Origin: Brevundimonas sp. NIBR11
GTDB taxonomy: Bacteria > Pseudomonadota > Alphaproteobacteria > Caulobacterales > Caulobacteraceae
Direction: 5' to 3'
Assembly: GCF_027912535.1 (NCBI RefSeq)
Contig: NZ_CP115465.1
Span: forward strand, 2,522,001-2,586,000
Length of the DNA: 64,000 nucleotides
A program made the translations under genes and the position numbers. This document shows positions 45,250 to 52,777 of the stretch, one piece after another. Position 1 is the stretch's first letter. The number at the start of each line of letters is the position of its first letter. The notes beneath the pieces were generated by a model. It did not search any database. It was not told the DNA's origin and saw only the letters and a list, made by a program, of their open reading frames with translations.

Positions 45250-45543
45250 TCACACCGAGGCCGGATCGATCCGGTCGTATTCGGCATGGGTCCCGACAAA
45301 CTTCACCAGCACCTGTTTGAACGGATAGGAAATCCGAACGACCAGCCGATAGTTGTTTCCGCCGATGTCGAAGATGACCCGGGTGTCACCGACGAAATCG
45401 ACGGAGTTGAAGTCGTCGCGCACATCCTGCGGCGTCCGCCATTCGGCGGCACGGGCCAGGTCGTACCAGGCCGAGAGCGGACCCCTGGCGCGCGGGTGCC
45501 GGGTCCAGAACTCGACGAGCGTACGGCGCGCCACGACGTTCAT
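45250..45543 (-). CDS. higB: HigB-type mRNA-interferase toxin
   Basis: The 97-aa protein has the HigB/RelE-like sequence MNVVARRTLVEFWTRHPRA and RVIFDIGGNNYRLVVRISYPFKQVLVKFVGTHAEYD. HigB toxins cut mRNA on the ribosome. higA begins 14 bp after its stop. A candidate operator, TTCCC-N5-GGGA-type imperfect palindrome at about 45561-45577, lies just upstream of the start. apaG precedes it on the same strand. Confidence 0.9.
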   Translation of the reverse strand: MNVVARRTLVEFWTRHPRARGPLSAWYDLARAAEWRTPQDVRDDFNSVDFVGDTRVIFDIGGNNYRLVVRISYPFKQVLVKFVGTHAEYDRIDPASV

Positions 45544-45560
45544 GGATAGACCCTAACATG

Positions 45561-45577
45561 TTCCCGTATTGGGAGCA
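45561..45577. promoter_or_regulatory. Candidate higBA operator palindrome
   Basis: The imperfect palindrome TTCCC-GTATT-GGGA-GCAA is located 18-34 bp upstream of higB. It is short and AT-richer than the surroundings. Autoregulation by HigBA is known in the family; binding here is inferred. Confidence 0.4.
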
Positions 45578-45578
45578 A

Positions 45579-45983
45579 CTAGTTCAGGACCCGCCCACCC
45601 GGCACATCCAGGCTGAAGGCCGGGATCGCGGCCTCGAACGACCGACCGTCGGCGGCGGTCATCGTATAGGCCCCCTCCATCGACCCCGACGGCGTCGGGA
45701 GCGGACAACCTGAGGCGTAGGAATAGCTGTCGCCCGGCGCGATCAGGGGCTGTTCGCCGACCACGCCTGGCCCGCGCACCGTCTCCACATGGCCCGTGGC
45801 GTCGGTGATGATCCAGCGCCGCGCCATCAGCCGAACGGCCTCGTCGCCCCGGTTCTCGATCTCCACCTGATAGGCCCAGACCCAGCGGCCCTCGGCCGGA
45901 TCGGACTGTCCGGCCAGATAGCTGGGGCGAACGCGGACGACGACGCCTTCCGTTTCAGCCACATAGGGGTTCGTGTCGTGCAT
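45579..45983 (-). CDS. apaG: ApaG-like protein (Co2+/Mg2+ efflux protein family)
   Basis: The 134-aa protein has the ApaG/DUF525 immunoglobulin-like fold: VWAYQVEIENRGDEAVRLMARRWIITDATGHVETVRGPGVVGEQP, then YSYASGCPLPTPSGSMEGAY. It is a single-domain protein of normal length. Its biochemical role is not settled; ApaG has been linked to cation efflux and to phosphate or nucleotide metabolism. It is divergent from dcd. Confidence 0.94.
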   Translation of the reverse strand: MHDTNPYVAETEGVVVRVRPSYLAGQSDPAEGRWVWAYQVEIENRGDEAVRLMARRWIITDATGHVETVRGPGVVGEQPLIAPGDSYSYASGCPLPTPSGSMEGAYTMTAADGRSFEAAIPAFSLDVPGGRVLN

Positions 45984-46044
45984 GACCTATGGTCGCCTGA
46001 CGCAAGCCAGAGTTCAAGCGCGCGCAAGTGGCGAGCGACCGCGC

Positions 46045-46088
46045 CCGCGCTCAAGCAGCGAGACGCCGCGCGTCGAGCGGTAGCGCTT
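46045..46088 (+). repeat. GCGCTCAAGCAGCGAG repeat, copy 2
   Basis: Contains GCGCTCAAGCAGCGAG (46047-46062) then CCGCG, a GAGCGG-like string and TAGCGC. The same elements occur on the opposite strand at 44653-44698. It lies in the divergent apaG-dcd spacer. A separate hairpin GCCGGACG-TG-CGTCCGGC (46091-46108) follows in the dcd leader. Confidence 0.6.
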
Positions 46089-46133
46089 CAGCCGGACGTG
46101 CGTCCGGCGACATCAGTGTGTAAGGCTCATTCC

Positions 46134-47156
46134 ATGACTCTTGAATTCCCTACGCCCGGCATCCTGCCCGCCCAGTCCATCGAAGCCCTGATCGCGGGCG
46201 GCGCCATCACCTCCGCCACGGAATGGGATGCCGATCAGGTCCAGCCAGCCAGCCTGGACCTGCGTCTGTCCGAGCGCGCCTGGCGCGTCCGCGCCTCCTT
46301 CCTGCCCGGCAAGCGGCTGGTCGCCGACCGGATCGCCGACGTCTCCATGCACCCGATCGACCTCTCGGACGGCTATGTGCTGGAGAAGGGCTGCGTTTAC
46401 ATCGCCGAGCTGCAGGAGCGGCTGAGCCTGCCCAAGGGCCTGATCGCCCGCGCCAATCCCAAATCCTCGACCGGCCGCGTCGACGTCTTCGTGCGCCTGC
46501 TGACCGATCGCGGCGGCGCCTTCGACGACGTGGACGAGGGCTATGAGGGACCGCTGTATCTCGAGATCGCGCCCCAGACCTTCTCCATCCTGGTCCGCCC
46601 CGGCACCCGCCTGAACCAGTTGCGCCTCAAGGCCGGGGAGCCGCCGAAGCTGGAGACCCGCTCGGTCGGCGTCGACCTCCAGTCCGGCGACATCGTGGGT
46701 TTTCGCGGCCGTCGCCACGCCGGCGTCGTCGATCTGGACAACATCGACGGCCATGACCCGAAAGACTTCTGGGAGCCGCTGACGCTGCGTCGCGGCGAAC
46801 TGCTGCTGGATCCGGGCGAGTTCTATATCTTGGCCTCCAACGAGGCGGTCGAGATCCCGGTCATGCAGGCCGCCGAGATGACCCCGATCGACCCCTCGGT
46901 CGGCGAGTTCCGTGTCCACTACGCCGGCTTCTTCGACCCCGGCTTCGGCACGGACGAAGCCCATGGTGCGGGCTCCAAGGGCGTGCTCGAGGTCCGCACC
47001 CACGACACGCCGTTCCTACTCGAACACGGCCAGATCGTCGCCCGACTGGTCTACGAACCCCTGACCGAACGGCCCAGCCGCCTCTATGGCGAAAGCGGCA
47101 GCCACTATCAGAGCCAGGGGCTGAAGCTGTCGAAGCACTTCAAGGTGTGGGGCTGA
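46134..47156 (+). CDS. dcd: dCTP deaminase, long two-module type
   Basis: The 340-aa protein is nearly twice the length of standard Dcd (about 190). It shows VQPASLDLRLSE and ARANPKSSTGRVDVFVRLLTDRGG in the N-terminal half, and a related second module (LLLDPGEFYILASNEAVEIP, PSVGEFRVHYAGFFDPGFG). It converts dCTP to dUTP to supply dTMP. The long form is known among alphaproteobacteria. ATG 46134 sits in a TC-rich context; upstream open frame is unsupported. Confidence 0.88.
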   Translation: MTLEFPTPGILPAQSIEALIAGGAITSATEWDADQVQPASLDLRLSERAWRVRASFLPGKRLVADRIADVSMHPIDLSDGYVLEKGCVYIAELQERLSLPKGLIARANPKSSTGRVDVFVRLLTDRGGAFDDVDEGYEGPLYLEIAPQTFSILVRPGTRLNQLRLKAGEPPKLETRSVGVDLQSGDIVGFRGRRHAGVVDLDNIDGHDPKDFWEPLTLRRGELLLDPGEFYILASNEAVEIPVMQAAEMTPIDPSVGEFRVHYAGFFDPGFGTDEAHGAGSKGVLEVRTHDTPFLLEHGQIVARLVYEPLTERPSRLYGESGSHYQSQGLKLSKHFKVWG

Positions 47157-47173
47157 GGCAAGGCAACAGGGAT

Positions 47174-47206
47174 CAGGCAACAGAGCTGCACGACCTCTGT
47201 TGCCTG
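47174..47206. terminator. Hairpin of CAGGCAACAGAG repeats between convergent genes
   Basis: A perfect 12-bp stem (47174-47185 paired with 47195-47206) with a 9-nt loop is built from GGCAACAG/CTGTTGCC units, which continue as degenerate copies to 47228. It lies between the convergent dcd and MFS genes and probably ends both transcripts. Related units occur at about 42780-42845. Confidence 0.65.
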
Positions 47207-47230
47207 TTGCCTAGTGCCTATTGCCTCGAT

Positions 47231-48526
47231 CTAGATCAGCTTGTCCGCCTTCCGCAGCCCCGGGAACAGCTTCGCCCAGACCCCCGTCGCAGCCAGGGCC
47301 CCGAACCCGCCGAACACGGCCGCGCCGATGGGACCCAGGAACCGCACCATCACCCCGGAATAGGCCTCGCCGAGTTCATTGGACGCGCCGATGAACAGCA
47401 TCGACACGGAGCTGACCCGCCCGCGCATGTGATCCGGCGTCGACAGCTGGATCAGGGTCTGGCGGATGTTGACGCTGACCATGTCGGCCATGCCGCCGAC
47501 GAACAGGGCCGCCGCCGAGAGCCAGACGATCTTCGACAGGCCGAACACGACGGTGCAGATGCCGAACACGGCGACCGAGGCGAACATGATCATCCCGCCG
47601 CGTCCGGGCAGGGGATAGCGCGCCAGGACCAGCGCCATCAGGAAGGCCCCGCCCCCGAACGCCGCGCGCAAGAGGCCGAACCCTTCGGGACCGACATGCA
47701 GAATGTCGCGCGCGAAGATCGGCGTCAGCAGGGCGACCCCCGCGAACAGCACCACGATCAGATCCAGCGAGATCGCGCCCAGCACGATCTTGGTGTTCCA
47801 GACGTATTTCAGCCCGTCCTTGACTGCCTCCCAGCGATCGCCGGACGCCTCGATCGGGGTCGGCTTGCCGCTGGTGCGGATAATCAGGAAACAGATCAGG
47901 CCGACGGCGAACAGGCCCAACGACACCCCATAGGCCAGCGGCACATTGATCCCGACGATCACCCCGCCCAGGGCCGGCCCGGCGATGGCCCCGGTCTGGA
48001 AGGCGATCGACTGGGCCGCGATGGCGCGCGGCAGGGCGGCACGGCCGACCACCATCGGCAGATAGGCCTGGCTGGCGGGCGCCAGGAAGGCGCGCGACGC
48101 GCCGAAGCCGACCGCTACGGCCAGCAGCCCCCAGAGCGGCGGATGGCCGTGGATCGCCATGGCGAGAAAGGAGAGGGCGCACAGCGCCTCGGCCATGACC
48201 GACAGGATCACCGTCCGACGCCGGTCGCGCCGGTCCGCCATCTCCCCGGCCGGAAGGGTCAGCAGCAGAAGCGGAATGAACTGGGCCAGCCCGACCATGC
48301 CGAGATACAGGCTGGCCTGTTCGATCGGATGATCGCGGCGTGCGATCTCATAGACCTGCCACAACAGGGCCGAGGACTGGATCTGGATCGCCAGCACGGC
48401 CGACAGCCGGCCCAGCCAGATCAGGCGAAAGTCGTTGATCGCCCAGGGATTGGTCCCGTGAGCGGCGAGGGCGGCCTCGGCGTTCGGCTTGGTGATCGGC
48501 TCGGGCGTCTCGGGAGAATCGGTCAT
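47231..48526 (-). CDS. MFS transporter
   Basis: The 431-aa major facilitator protein has about twelve membrane helices and the loop 2-3 signature LPAGEMADRRDRRRTV. FGASRAFLAPASQAYLPMVV is typical of DHA3/enterobactin-exporter-like efflux proteins. The substrate is unknown. The start at 48526 is divergent from dapE by 67 bp. Confidence 0.86.
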   Translation of the reverse strand: MTDSPETPEPITKPNAEAALAAHGTNPWAINDFRLIWLGRLSAVLAIQIQSSALLWQVYEIARRDHPIEQASLYLGMVGLAQFIPLLLLTLPAGEMADRRDRRRTVILSVMAEALCALSFLAMAIHGHPPLWGLLAVAVGFGASRAFLAPASQAYLPMVVGRAALPRAIAAQSIAFQTGAIAGPALGGVIVGINVPLAYGVSLGLFAVGLICFLIIRTSGKPTPIEASGDRWEAVKDGLKYVWNTKIVLGAISLDLIVVLFAGVALLTPIFARDILHVGPEGFGLLRAAFGGGAFLMALVLARYPLPGRGGMIMFASVAVFGICTVVFGLSKIVWLSAAALFVGGMADMVSVNIRQTLIQLSTPDHMRGRVSSVSMLFIGASNELGEAYSGVMVRFLGPIGAAVFGGFGALAATGVWAKLFPGLRKADKLI

Positions 48527-48593
48527 GCTGAGGGCGTCTCGTGGGGAGGCCCGGTCTTTGCGCCCGGTCGCGATCCCCGTAAAGCATGACCGC

Positions 48594-49781
48594 ATGAGCG
48601 CCCCCGTCCCGACCGTCATCGATCCCGTAGACCTCTGTCGCGACCTGATCCGCCGGCCCTCCGTCACCCCGGCCGACGAAGGCGCGATGGACACGCTCCA
48701 GCGCGTGCTCGAGGGCCTCGGCTTCGCCTGCCGCCGCATGGCCTTCGAGGGGCCGGGCGGCGAGGGCAAGGAGGCGCGGATCGAGAACCTCTACGCCCGG
48801 CGCGGGACCGCTTCGCCCAACCTCTGTTTCGCCGGCCACACCGACGTCGTGCCGACCGGCGAAGCCGGCGCCTGGTCGTCCGATCCGTTCGAGGCCGAGG
48901 TCAAGGACGGCGTCCTCTACGGCCGGGGGGCGGTGGACATGAAGGGCGGCATCGCCGCCTGGGTCGCTGCGGTGTCCGAGGTGCTGGCGGCAGGCGAGGT
49001 GGAGGGCTCCCTCTCCTTCCTCATCACCGGCGACGAGGAAGGCCCGGCCCTGCACGGCACCAAGCGCGTCGTCGAGACCCTGATGGCCGAGGGCGAGGGC
49101 ATCGACGCCTGCATCGTCGGCGAACCGTCGTCCCAGCAGCAGCTCGGCGACATGATCAAGATCGGCCGGCGCGGATCGCTCAACACCTGGATCACCGTCC
49201 ACGGCAAACAGGGTCACGTCGCCTATCCCGACCGCGCGGCCAATCCGGCCCCGGTCCTGGTGCGTCTGCTGAGCCGTCTGGACGCCCACGTCCTGGATGC
49301 CGGCTACGAGGCCTTCCAGCCGTCGAATCTGGAGATCACCACCGTCGACATCGCCAATCCGGCGACGAACGTGATCCCGTCCGAGGCCCGCGCCCGGCTC
49401 AATATCCGCTTCAACCCGGCCCAGACCGGCGACGGCCTGATCGACTGGCTGAACCGCGAGGCGGGCCGCGTGCAGGCCGAGACGGGTCTGCAGATCACCC
49501 TCGAACACATGTGCTCCGGCGAGGCCTTCCTGACGCCCCACGGCGCCTTCGTCACGGCCGTGCAGGATGCGGTGGAACAGACGACCGGCCTCCGCCCCGA
49601 CGCCTCGACCACCGGCGGTACGTCGGACGCCCGCTTCATCCGCGCCATGTGCCCGGTGCTGGAACTGGGTCTGGTCGGACAGACCATGCACCAGATCGAC
49701 GAGCGGGTTCCGATCGCCGAGCTTCAGGCCCTAGCCGCGACCTACCGACGGGTCATCGAGACGGTCTTCGCCCGCACCTAG
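48594..49781 (+). CDS. dapE: Succinyl-diaminopimelate desuccinylase
   Basis: The 395-aa M20 peptidase-family enzyme removes succinate in the lysine pathway. Metal-binding motifs are FAGHTDVVP, GRGAVDMKGG and ITGDEEGPA, with ATNVIPSEARARLNIRFN and the late TTGGTSDARF. Length fits DapE. Its stop overlaps by four bases with the convergent small gene. Confidence 0.94.
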   Translation: MSAPVPTVIDPVDLCRDLIRRPSVTPADEGAMDTLQRVLEGLGFACRRMAFEGPGGEGKEARIENLYARRGTASPNLCFAGHTDVVPTGEAGAWSSDPFEAEVKDGVLYGRGAVDMKGGIAAWVAAVSEVLAAGEVEGSLSFLITGDEEGPALHGTKRVVETLMAEGEGIDACIVGEPSSQQQLGDMIKIGRRGSLNTWITVHGKQGHVAYPDRAANPAPVLVRLLSRLDAHVLDAGYEAFQPSNLEITTVDIANPATNVIPSEARARLNIRFNPAQTGDGLIDWLNREAGRVQAETGLQITLEHMCSGEAFLTPHGAFVTAVQDAVEQTTGLRPDASTTGGTSDARFIRAMCPVLELGLVGQTMHQIDERVPIAELQALAATYRRVIETVFART

Positions 49782-50002
49782 TTCAGCGGCCCGGTCGCCT
49801 TCGCGGCGGCCAGCTCCAGTCTGGCGATCCGGCGGTCCATGCCGGCGACGACCTCTTCCAGCCGCGCCTTCTCGGAGGCCATGTCGACGGGCGTCCCGTC
49901 CTCGTAGACGATCTGCGCGCCCTGCTCGATCAGGCGCAGGCGATGGATGGCCGTGTCGCGCGCGGCCTTGAAGCGGGCCAGTTCGGTGTCGGAGGCGGTC
50001 AT
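49778..50002 (-). CDS. Small conserved-looking hypothetical protein
   Basis: The 74-aa protein is helical and charged (LARFKAARDTAIHRLRLIEQGAQIVY then ARLEEVVAGMDRRIARLELAAAK), which may fold as a coiled coil. I do not recognise a named family. The start at 50002 is chosen over an upstream ATG. Its stop overlaps dapE. Function is unknown. Confidence 0.6.
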   Translation of the reverse strand: MTASDTELARFKAARDTAIHRLRLIEQGAQIVYEDGTPVDMASEKARLEEVVAGMDRRIARLELAAAKATGPLN

Positions 50003-50040
50003 CGCCTTCCCCTCGCCGCCCTTGCGCCGCAGGTCAAGCT

Positions 50041-50190
50041 TCAGGCCAGCACCGCCGCGGCGTGGTTCATCATCACCACGGCCCCGCCCAGGGTCGCGAG
50101 GAATGAGGCGAGGAAGAAGCCGGTCTCCCGCCACAGCTCGCGGCGCGGCTGGCGTTCGATGGGCGGCAGCTGGAAGTTCAGGACCCTCAT
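50041..50190 (-). CDS. Small one-helix membrane protein
   Basis: The 49-aa protein has a GGAGA ribosome site before ATG 50190 and one hydrophobic segment (TGFFLASFLATLGGAVVMMNHAAAV). The N-terminal part is basic. It precedes the 74-aa gene on the same strand. The family is unknown. Confidence 0.55.
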   Translation of the reverse strand: MRVLNFQLPPIERQPRRELWRETGFFLASFLATLGGAVVMMNHAAAVLA

Positions 50191-50274
50191 GGTCGGTCTC
50201 CGGGCGTAACCCTCAAAGGCTGCGCCCATCGCCTTGAGCGTTCGCAAACAAACGTGGGCAACGCCCCGTTGACC

Positions 50275-51579
50275 CTACTGCCGCTCGAGGAACCTCAGCG
50301 CCGACATCGCGTGGGTCTTCACCCCCAGCACCAGCACGTCCTCGTTGACGTCGAACTGAGGCGAATGGTTCGGCGCCGTCGTGGCCGGATCGACCCCGTC
50401 CGCCGTCCCACCCAGGTGATAGAAGACGCCCGGGACCTCGTTTTGGAAATAGGAGAAGTCCTCCGCCACCGTTGTCGGCGGGGTGGCCGGATTGACGTTG
50501 CCTGCCCCCGCGACCTCGGTCAAAACCGGAGCCAGCCAGGCGGAGAGTTCCTCGTTGTTGAACACCAGGGCCGCGTTCTGGCGGATGGCAAAGTCGGCAG
50601 TCGCGCCGTAAGCCTCGGCCACATGGTCGATCGCCGCCTCGGCGCGGCGCACCAGATCGTCGCGCTGCGCCACGTCGAAGGTCCGCAGCGTCCCCGACAT
50701 CACCGCCTCGTCGGGGATGATGTTGTAGCGGACCCCGGCGTTGACCGTGGCGATGGTGAAGACGGTCGGGGTCGTCGTCGGGTCGATGGTCCGCGCCGTC
50801 AGGGTGTTGACCGTGGAGATCACCTGCCCCGCCACCGCCACCACGTCGATGCCGCGCCACGGCCAGGCGCCGTGCGTCTGGCGTCCATGCAGGGTGATGT
50901 CCACCCGGTCCGAGGCCGCCATGAAGCCCTGCGGCCGATAGAAGACGGTCCCGGCCTTACCCGGTACGACGTGCAGACCGAAGATCGCCTCGACCTTGGG
51001 GTTCTCCAGCGCCCCGTCCTGGATCATCAGCTTGGCCCCGCCCATCGGCTCTCCCGGAGGCGCGCCCTCCTCCGCCGGCTGGAAGAGGAAGACGACGGTC
51101 CCGCTGAAGCGATCCTTCATTCCGCTCAGCACCTGGGCGGCGCCCAGCAGCATGGCGACGTGGGCGTCGTGGCCGCAGGCGTGGGCGACCGGCACGGTCT
51201 GGCCTTGATACGTCCCCGTCGCGGTCGAGGCGAACGGCAGGCCCGTCGTCTCCAGCACCGGCAGGGCGTCCATGTCGGCGCGCAGGGCGACCACATGCTG
51301 CGGTCCCGCCCCGGTCCCGCGCAGGACGCCGACGACCCCGGTCCGCCCGACCTGCTCTCGCACCTCGATCCCCATGCCGCGCAGATGTTCGGCCACGAAG
51401 GCGGCGGTGCGGGTTTCGGCGAAGCCCAGCTCCGGATGGGCGTGCAGGTCGCGGCGCCAGGCGATGACATCGGCCTCGATCCCTTGCGCGGCGGTCGCGA
51501 CGTCGGCCGCCGGAACCTGTGCGAGGGCGGGCGCGGCCATGAGGGTCAGGGCGGCGGCGATGGCGGCGGTACGGATCAT
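50275..51579 (-). CDS. M20 family amidohydrolase (hippurate/N-acyl amino acid hydrolase type), exported
   Basis: The 434-aa protein starts with a signal peptide (MIRTAAIAAALTLMAAPALA). The M20D motifs RRDLHAHPELGF, RADMDALPV, HACGHDAH, FQPAEEG and THGAWPW place it among IAA-Leu-resistant/hippurate-hydrolase-like enzymes that split N-acyl amino acids using two metals. The signal indicates periplasmic action. The substrate cannot be predicted. Confidence 0.88.
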   Translation of the reverse strand: MIRTAAIAAALTLMAAPALAQVPAADVATAAQGIEADVIAWRRDLHAHPELGFAETRTAAFVAEHLRGMGIEVREQVGRTGVVGVLRGTGAGPQHVVALRADMDALPVLETTGLPFASTATGTYQGQTVPVAHACGHDAHVAMLLGAAQVLSGMKDRFSGTVVFLFQPAEEGAPPGEPMGGAKLMIQDGALENPKVEAIFGLHVVPGKAGTVFYRPQGFMAASDRVDITLHGRQTHGAWPWRGIDVVAVAGQVISTVNTLTARTIDPTTTPTVFTIATVNAGVRYNIIPDEAVMSGTLRTFDVAQRDDLVRRAEAAIDHVAEAYGATADFAIRQNAALVFNNEELSAWLAPVLTEVAGAGNVNPATPPTTVAEDFSYFQNEVPGVFYHLGGTADGVDPATTAPNHSPQFDVNEDVLVLGVKTHAMSALRFLERQ

Positions 51580-51672
51580 GAAAGCTCCCCGATCGGTGCG
51601 GGATGATGACGGTGTCGCGCCCGCCGACGCAAGCGTCTTGCGCCCGTCGCAGACGCAGCCGACATATCCGCC

Positions 51673-52047
51673 ATGGCCGTGAAGATCTCGAAGACGAAAT
51701 GGCGCGACGTCGTCCTGGTCTGCAGGAAATGCCAGAAGAAGCTCGACGGCGGCTTCGGCCCGCACGGCGACAAGAGCCTCAAGAAGGCCCTGAAGACATA
51801 TCTGAAACCCGGCGACGGCAAGGGCCGCAAGGCCGAGCTGGCCGTGATCGAGACCGCCTGTTTCGACGTCTGTCCCAAGAACGCCGTGGTCTGCGTCAAC
51901 GCCGCCGAGCCCAAGGCCCTCCTGATCGTCCCCGTCGGCGCGGACCTGTTCGAGGTCAAGGCCCGCCTGAACCTCGACGACGGGCGAAGACTGAAGCCGA
52001 CCCTGAGCGTCGTCGGCGAAGGCCAACCCCTTTCCATCGACGCCTAG
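51673..52047 (+). CDS. (2Fe-2S) ferredoxin-domain-like protein
   Basis: The 124-aa protein has CRKCQKK near residue 17 and a later CFDVCPKNAVVC, a cysteine pattern resembling thioredoxin-like 2Fe-2S ferredoxins. Length agrees. It may act as a small electron carrier or metal-binding protein. The upstream amidohydrolase gene is divergent. The exact family is not certain. Confidence 0.7.
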   Translation: MAVKISKTKWRDVVLVCRKCQKKLDGGFGPHGDKSLKKALKTYLKPGDGKGRKAELAVIETACFDVCPKNAVVCVNAAEPKALLIVPVGADLFEVKARLNLDDGRRLKPTLSVVGEGQPLSIDA

Positions 52048-52228
52048 ATCGCGTCCGGGCCTGGACGAGTCTCCGGGTCGGAATGGTCGCCAGACGTGGC
52101 CCTCTCGGTGCATCCCAGCGCAGGCTGGGGTCCGGAGGGAGGATTCCACCGTTGCGACCATCCCAGCCGCCTCAAGCCGCGACCTGGACCTCAGCCATTG
52201 CTGGGGTGCACGGGGCGATTTTGGTCGA

Positions 52229-52293
52229 TACCCATCAATGGACACCCGAATTCGCCCAACGAATTCAACGCCCGGCTCTGATTAAGGCCTTTA
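52229..52293. repeat. Conserved hairpin repeat, copy 2
   Basis: Matches 16972-17040. The core stem is GAATTCG/CGAATTC around loop CCCAA (52248-52266). The flanks share ATACCCATCAA, CACCCGAA, CAACGCCCG and CTGAT. The sequence is about 80 percent identical by eye. Confidence 0.7.
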
Positions 52294-52350
52294 TCGCAGG
52301 CGCCCTGGATTCCTCCGTTACACTACTCGCATCCCGTCGTTGGGGAAGGC

Positions 52351-52665
52351 GTCCTGGGCCCAGGACCCGGACGTGCGGCGGGGCCGATCGTAGCGGGGTT
52401 GTCCGAGGGGCGTGAAACCTCGGAGCCCGGCGGGCCTGAGCCCGCCGCCCGTCGCGGGCCTATCGCCTGAGGGTCCAAAGGACCCGGGACCTGTGCCGAC
52501 CTTCGCCGAGGCGGAGAGACCGGCCCTCCCGGGGTGTCCGTACACCCGCTGGGCGACGCTCGCGGACCCGGTCGGGGACGGAGCCTCGGCGCGAGCCGAA
52601 AAACATTTCATCGGTCCCCGTAACGCGAAAGCAGGGGGCCACCTGGTTCCGGGCGACCGCCCAGG
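52351..52665 (+). ncRNA. Candidate structured RNA or hairpin array
   Basis: A series of perfect inverted repeats is found: a 16-bp palindrome GTCCTGGG-CCCAGGAC (52351-52366); TCCGAGG/CCTCGGA (52402-52424); CGGCGGGC-CTGA-GCCCGCCG (52428-52447); GCCCG-TCG-CGGGC (52447-52459); GGGTCC-AAA-GGACCC (52471-52485); GGGTGT-CCGT-ACACCC (52532-52547); CGGGGAC/GTCCCCG (52573-52620) enclosing TCGGC-GCGA-GCCGA, whose GCGA is a GNRA tetraloop on the plus strand; and GGGC-GACC-GCCC (52651-52662). I did not match it to RNase P, tmRNA, SRP or 6S RNA. That it is an RNA is inference. Confidence 0.4.
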
Positions 52666-52777
52666 CTCCGTCGACTTCCCCAACCCGTTCGCAGCGGAGG
52701 AGCGATGAGGCGTGTCTAGTGTTCTCTCTGCCCTCGCAGAAGGGAGAAGACCGTGCGACTCCCCCGGACATTGGGCT

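Larger units (their letters stand above)
52048..52777. other. 730-bp gene-free stretch with repeats and a hairpin array
   Basis: No recognised protein or RNA gene is present, though long frames stay open on both strands because of base composition. The first third holds CCCAGC-GCAG-GCTGGG-type hairpins (52114-52129, and a related one near 52190-52206) and the conserved hairpin repeat at 52229-52293. From about 52350 to 52670 there is a dense series of perfect short inverted repeats, listed separately. The MFS promoter lies near the end. Confidence 0.75.

Noticed and set aside
52351..52665. RNase P RNA, tmRNA, SRP RNA or 6S RNA identity for the hairpin array
   Set aside because: The conserved strings of those RNAs (for example GAGGAAAGTCC of RNase P and the tag reading frame of tmRNA) were not found on either strand.
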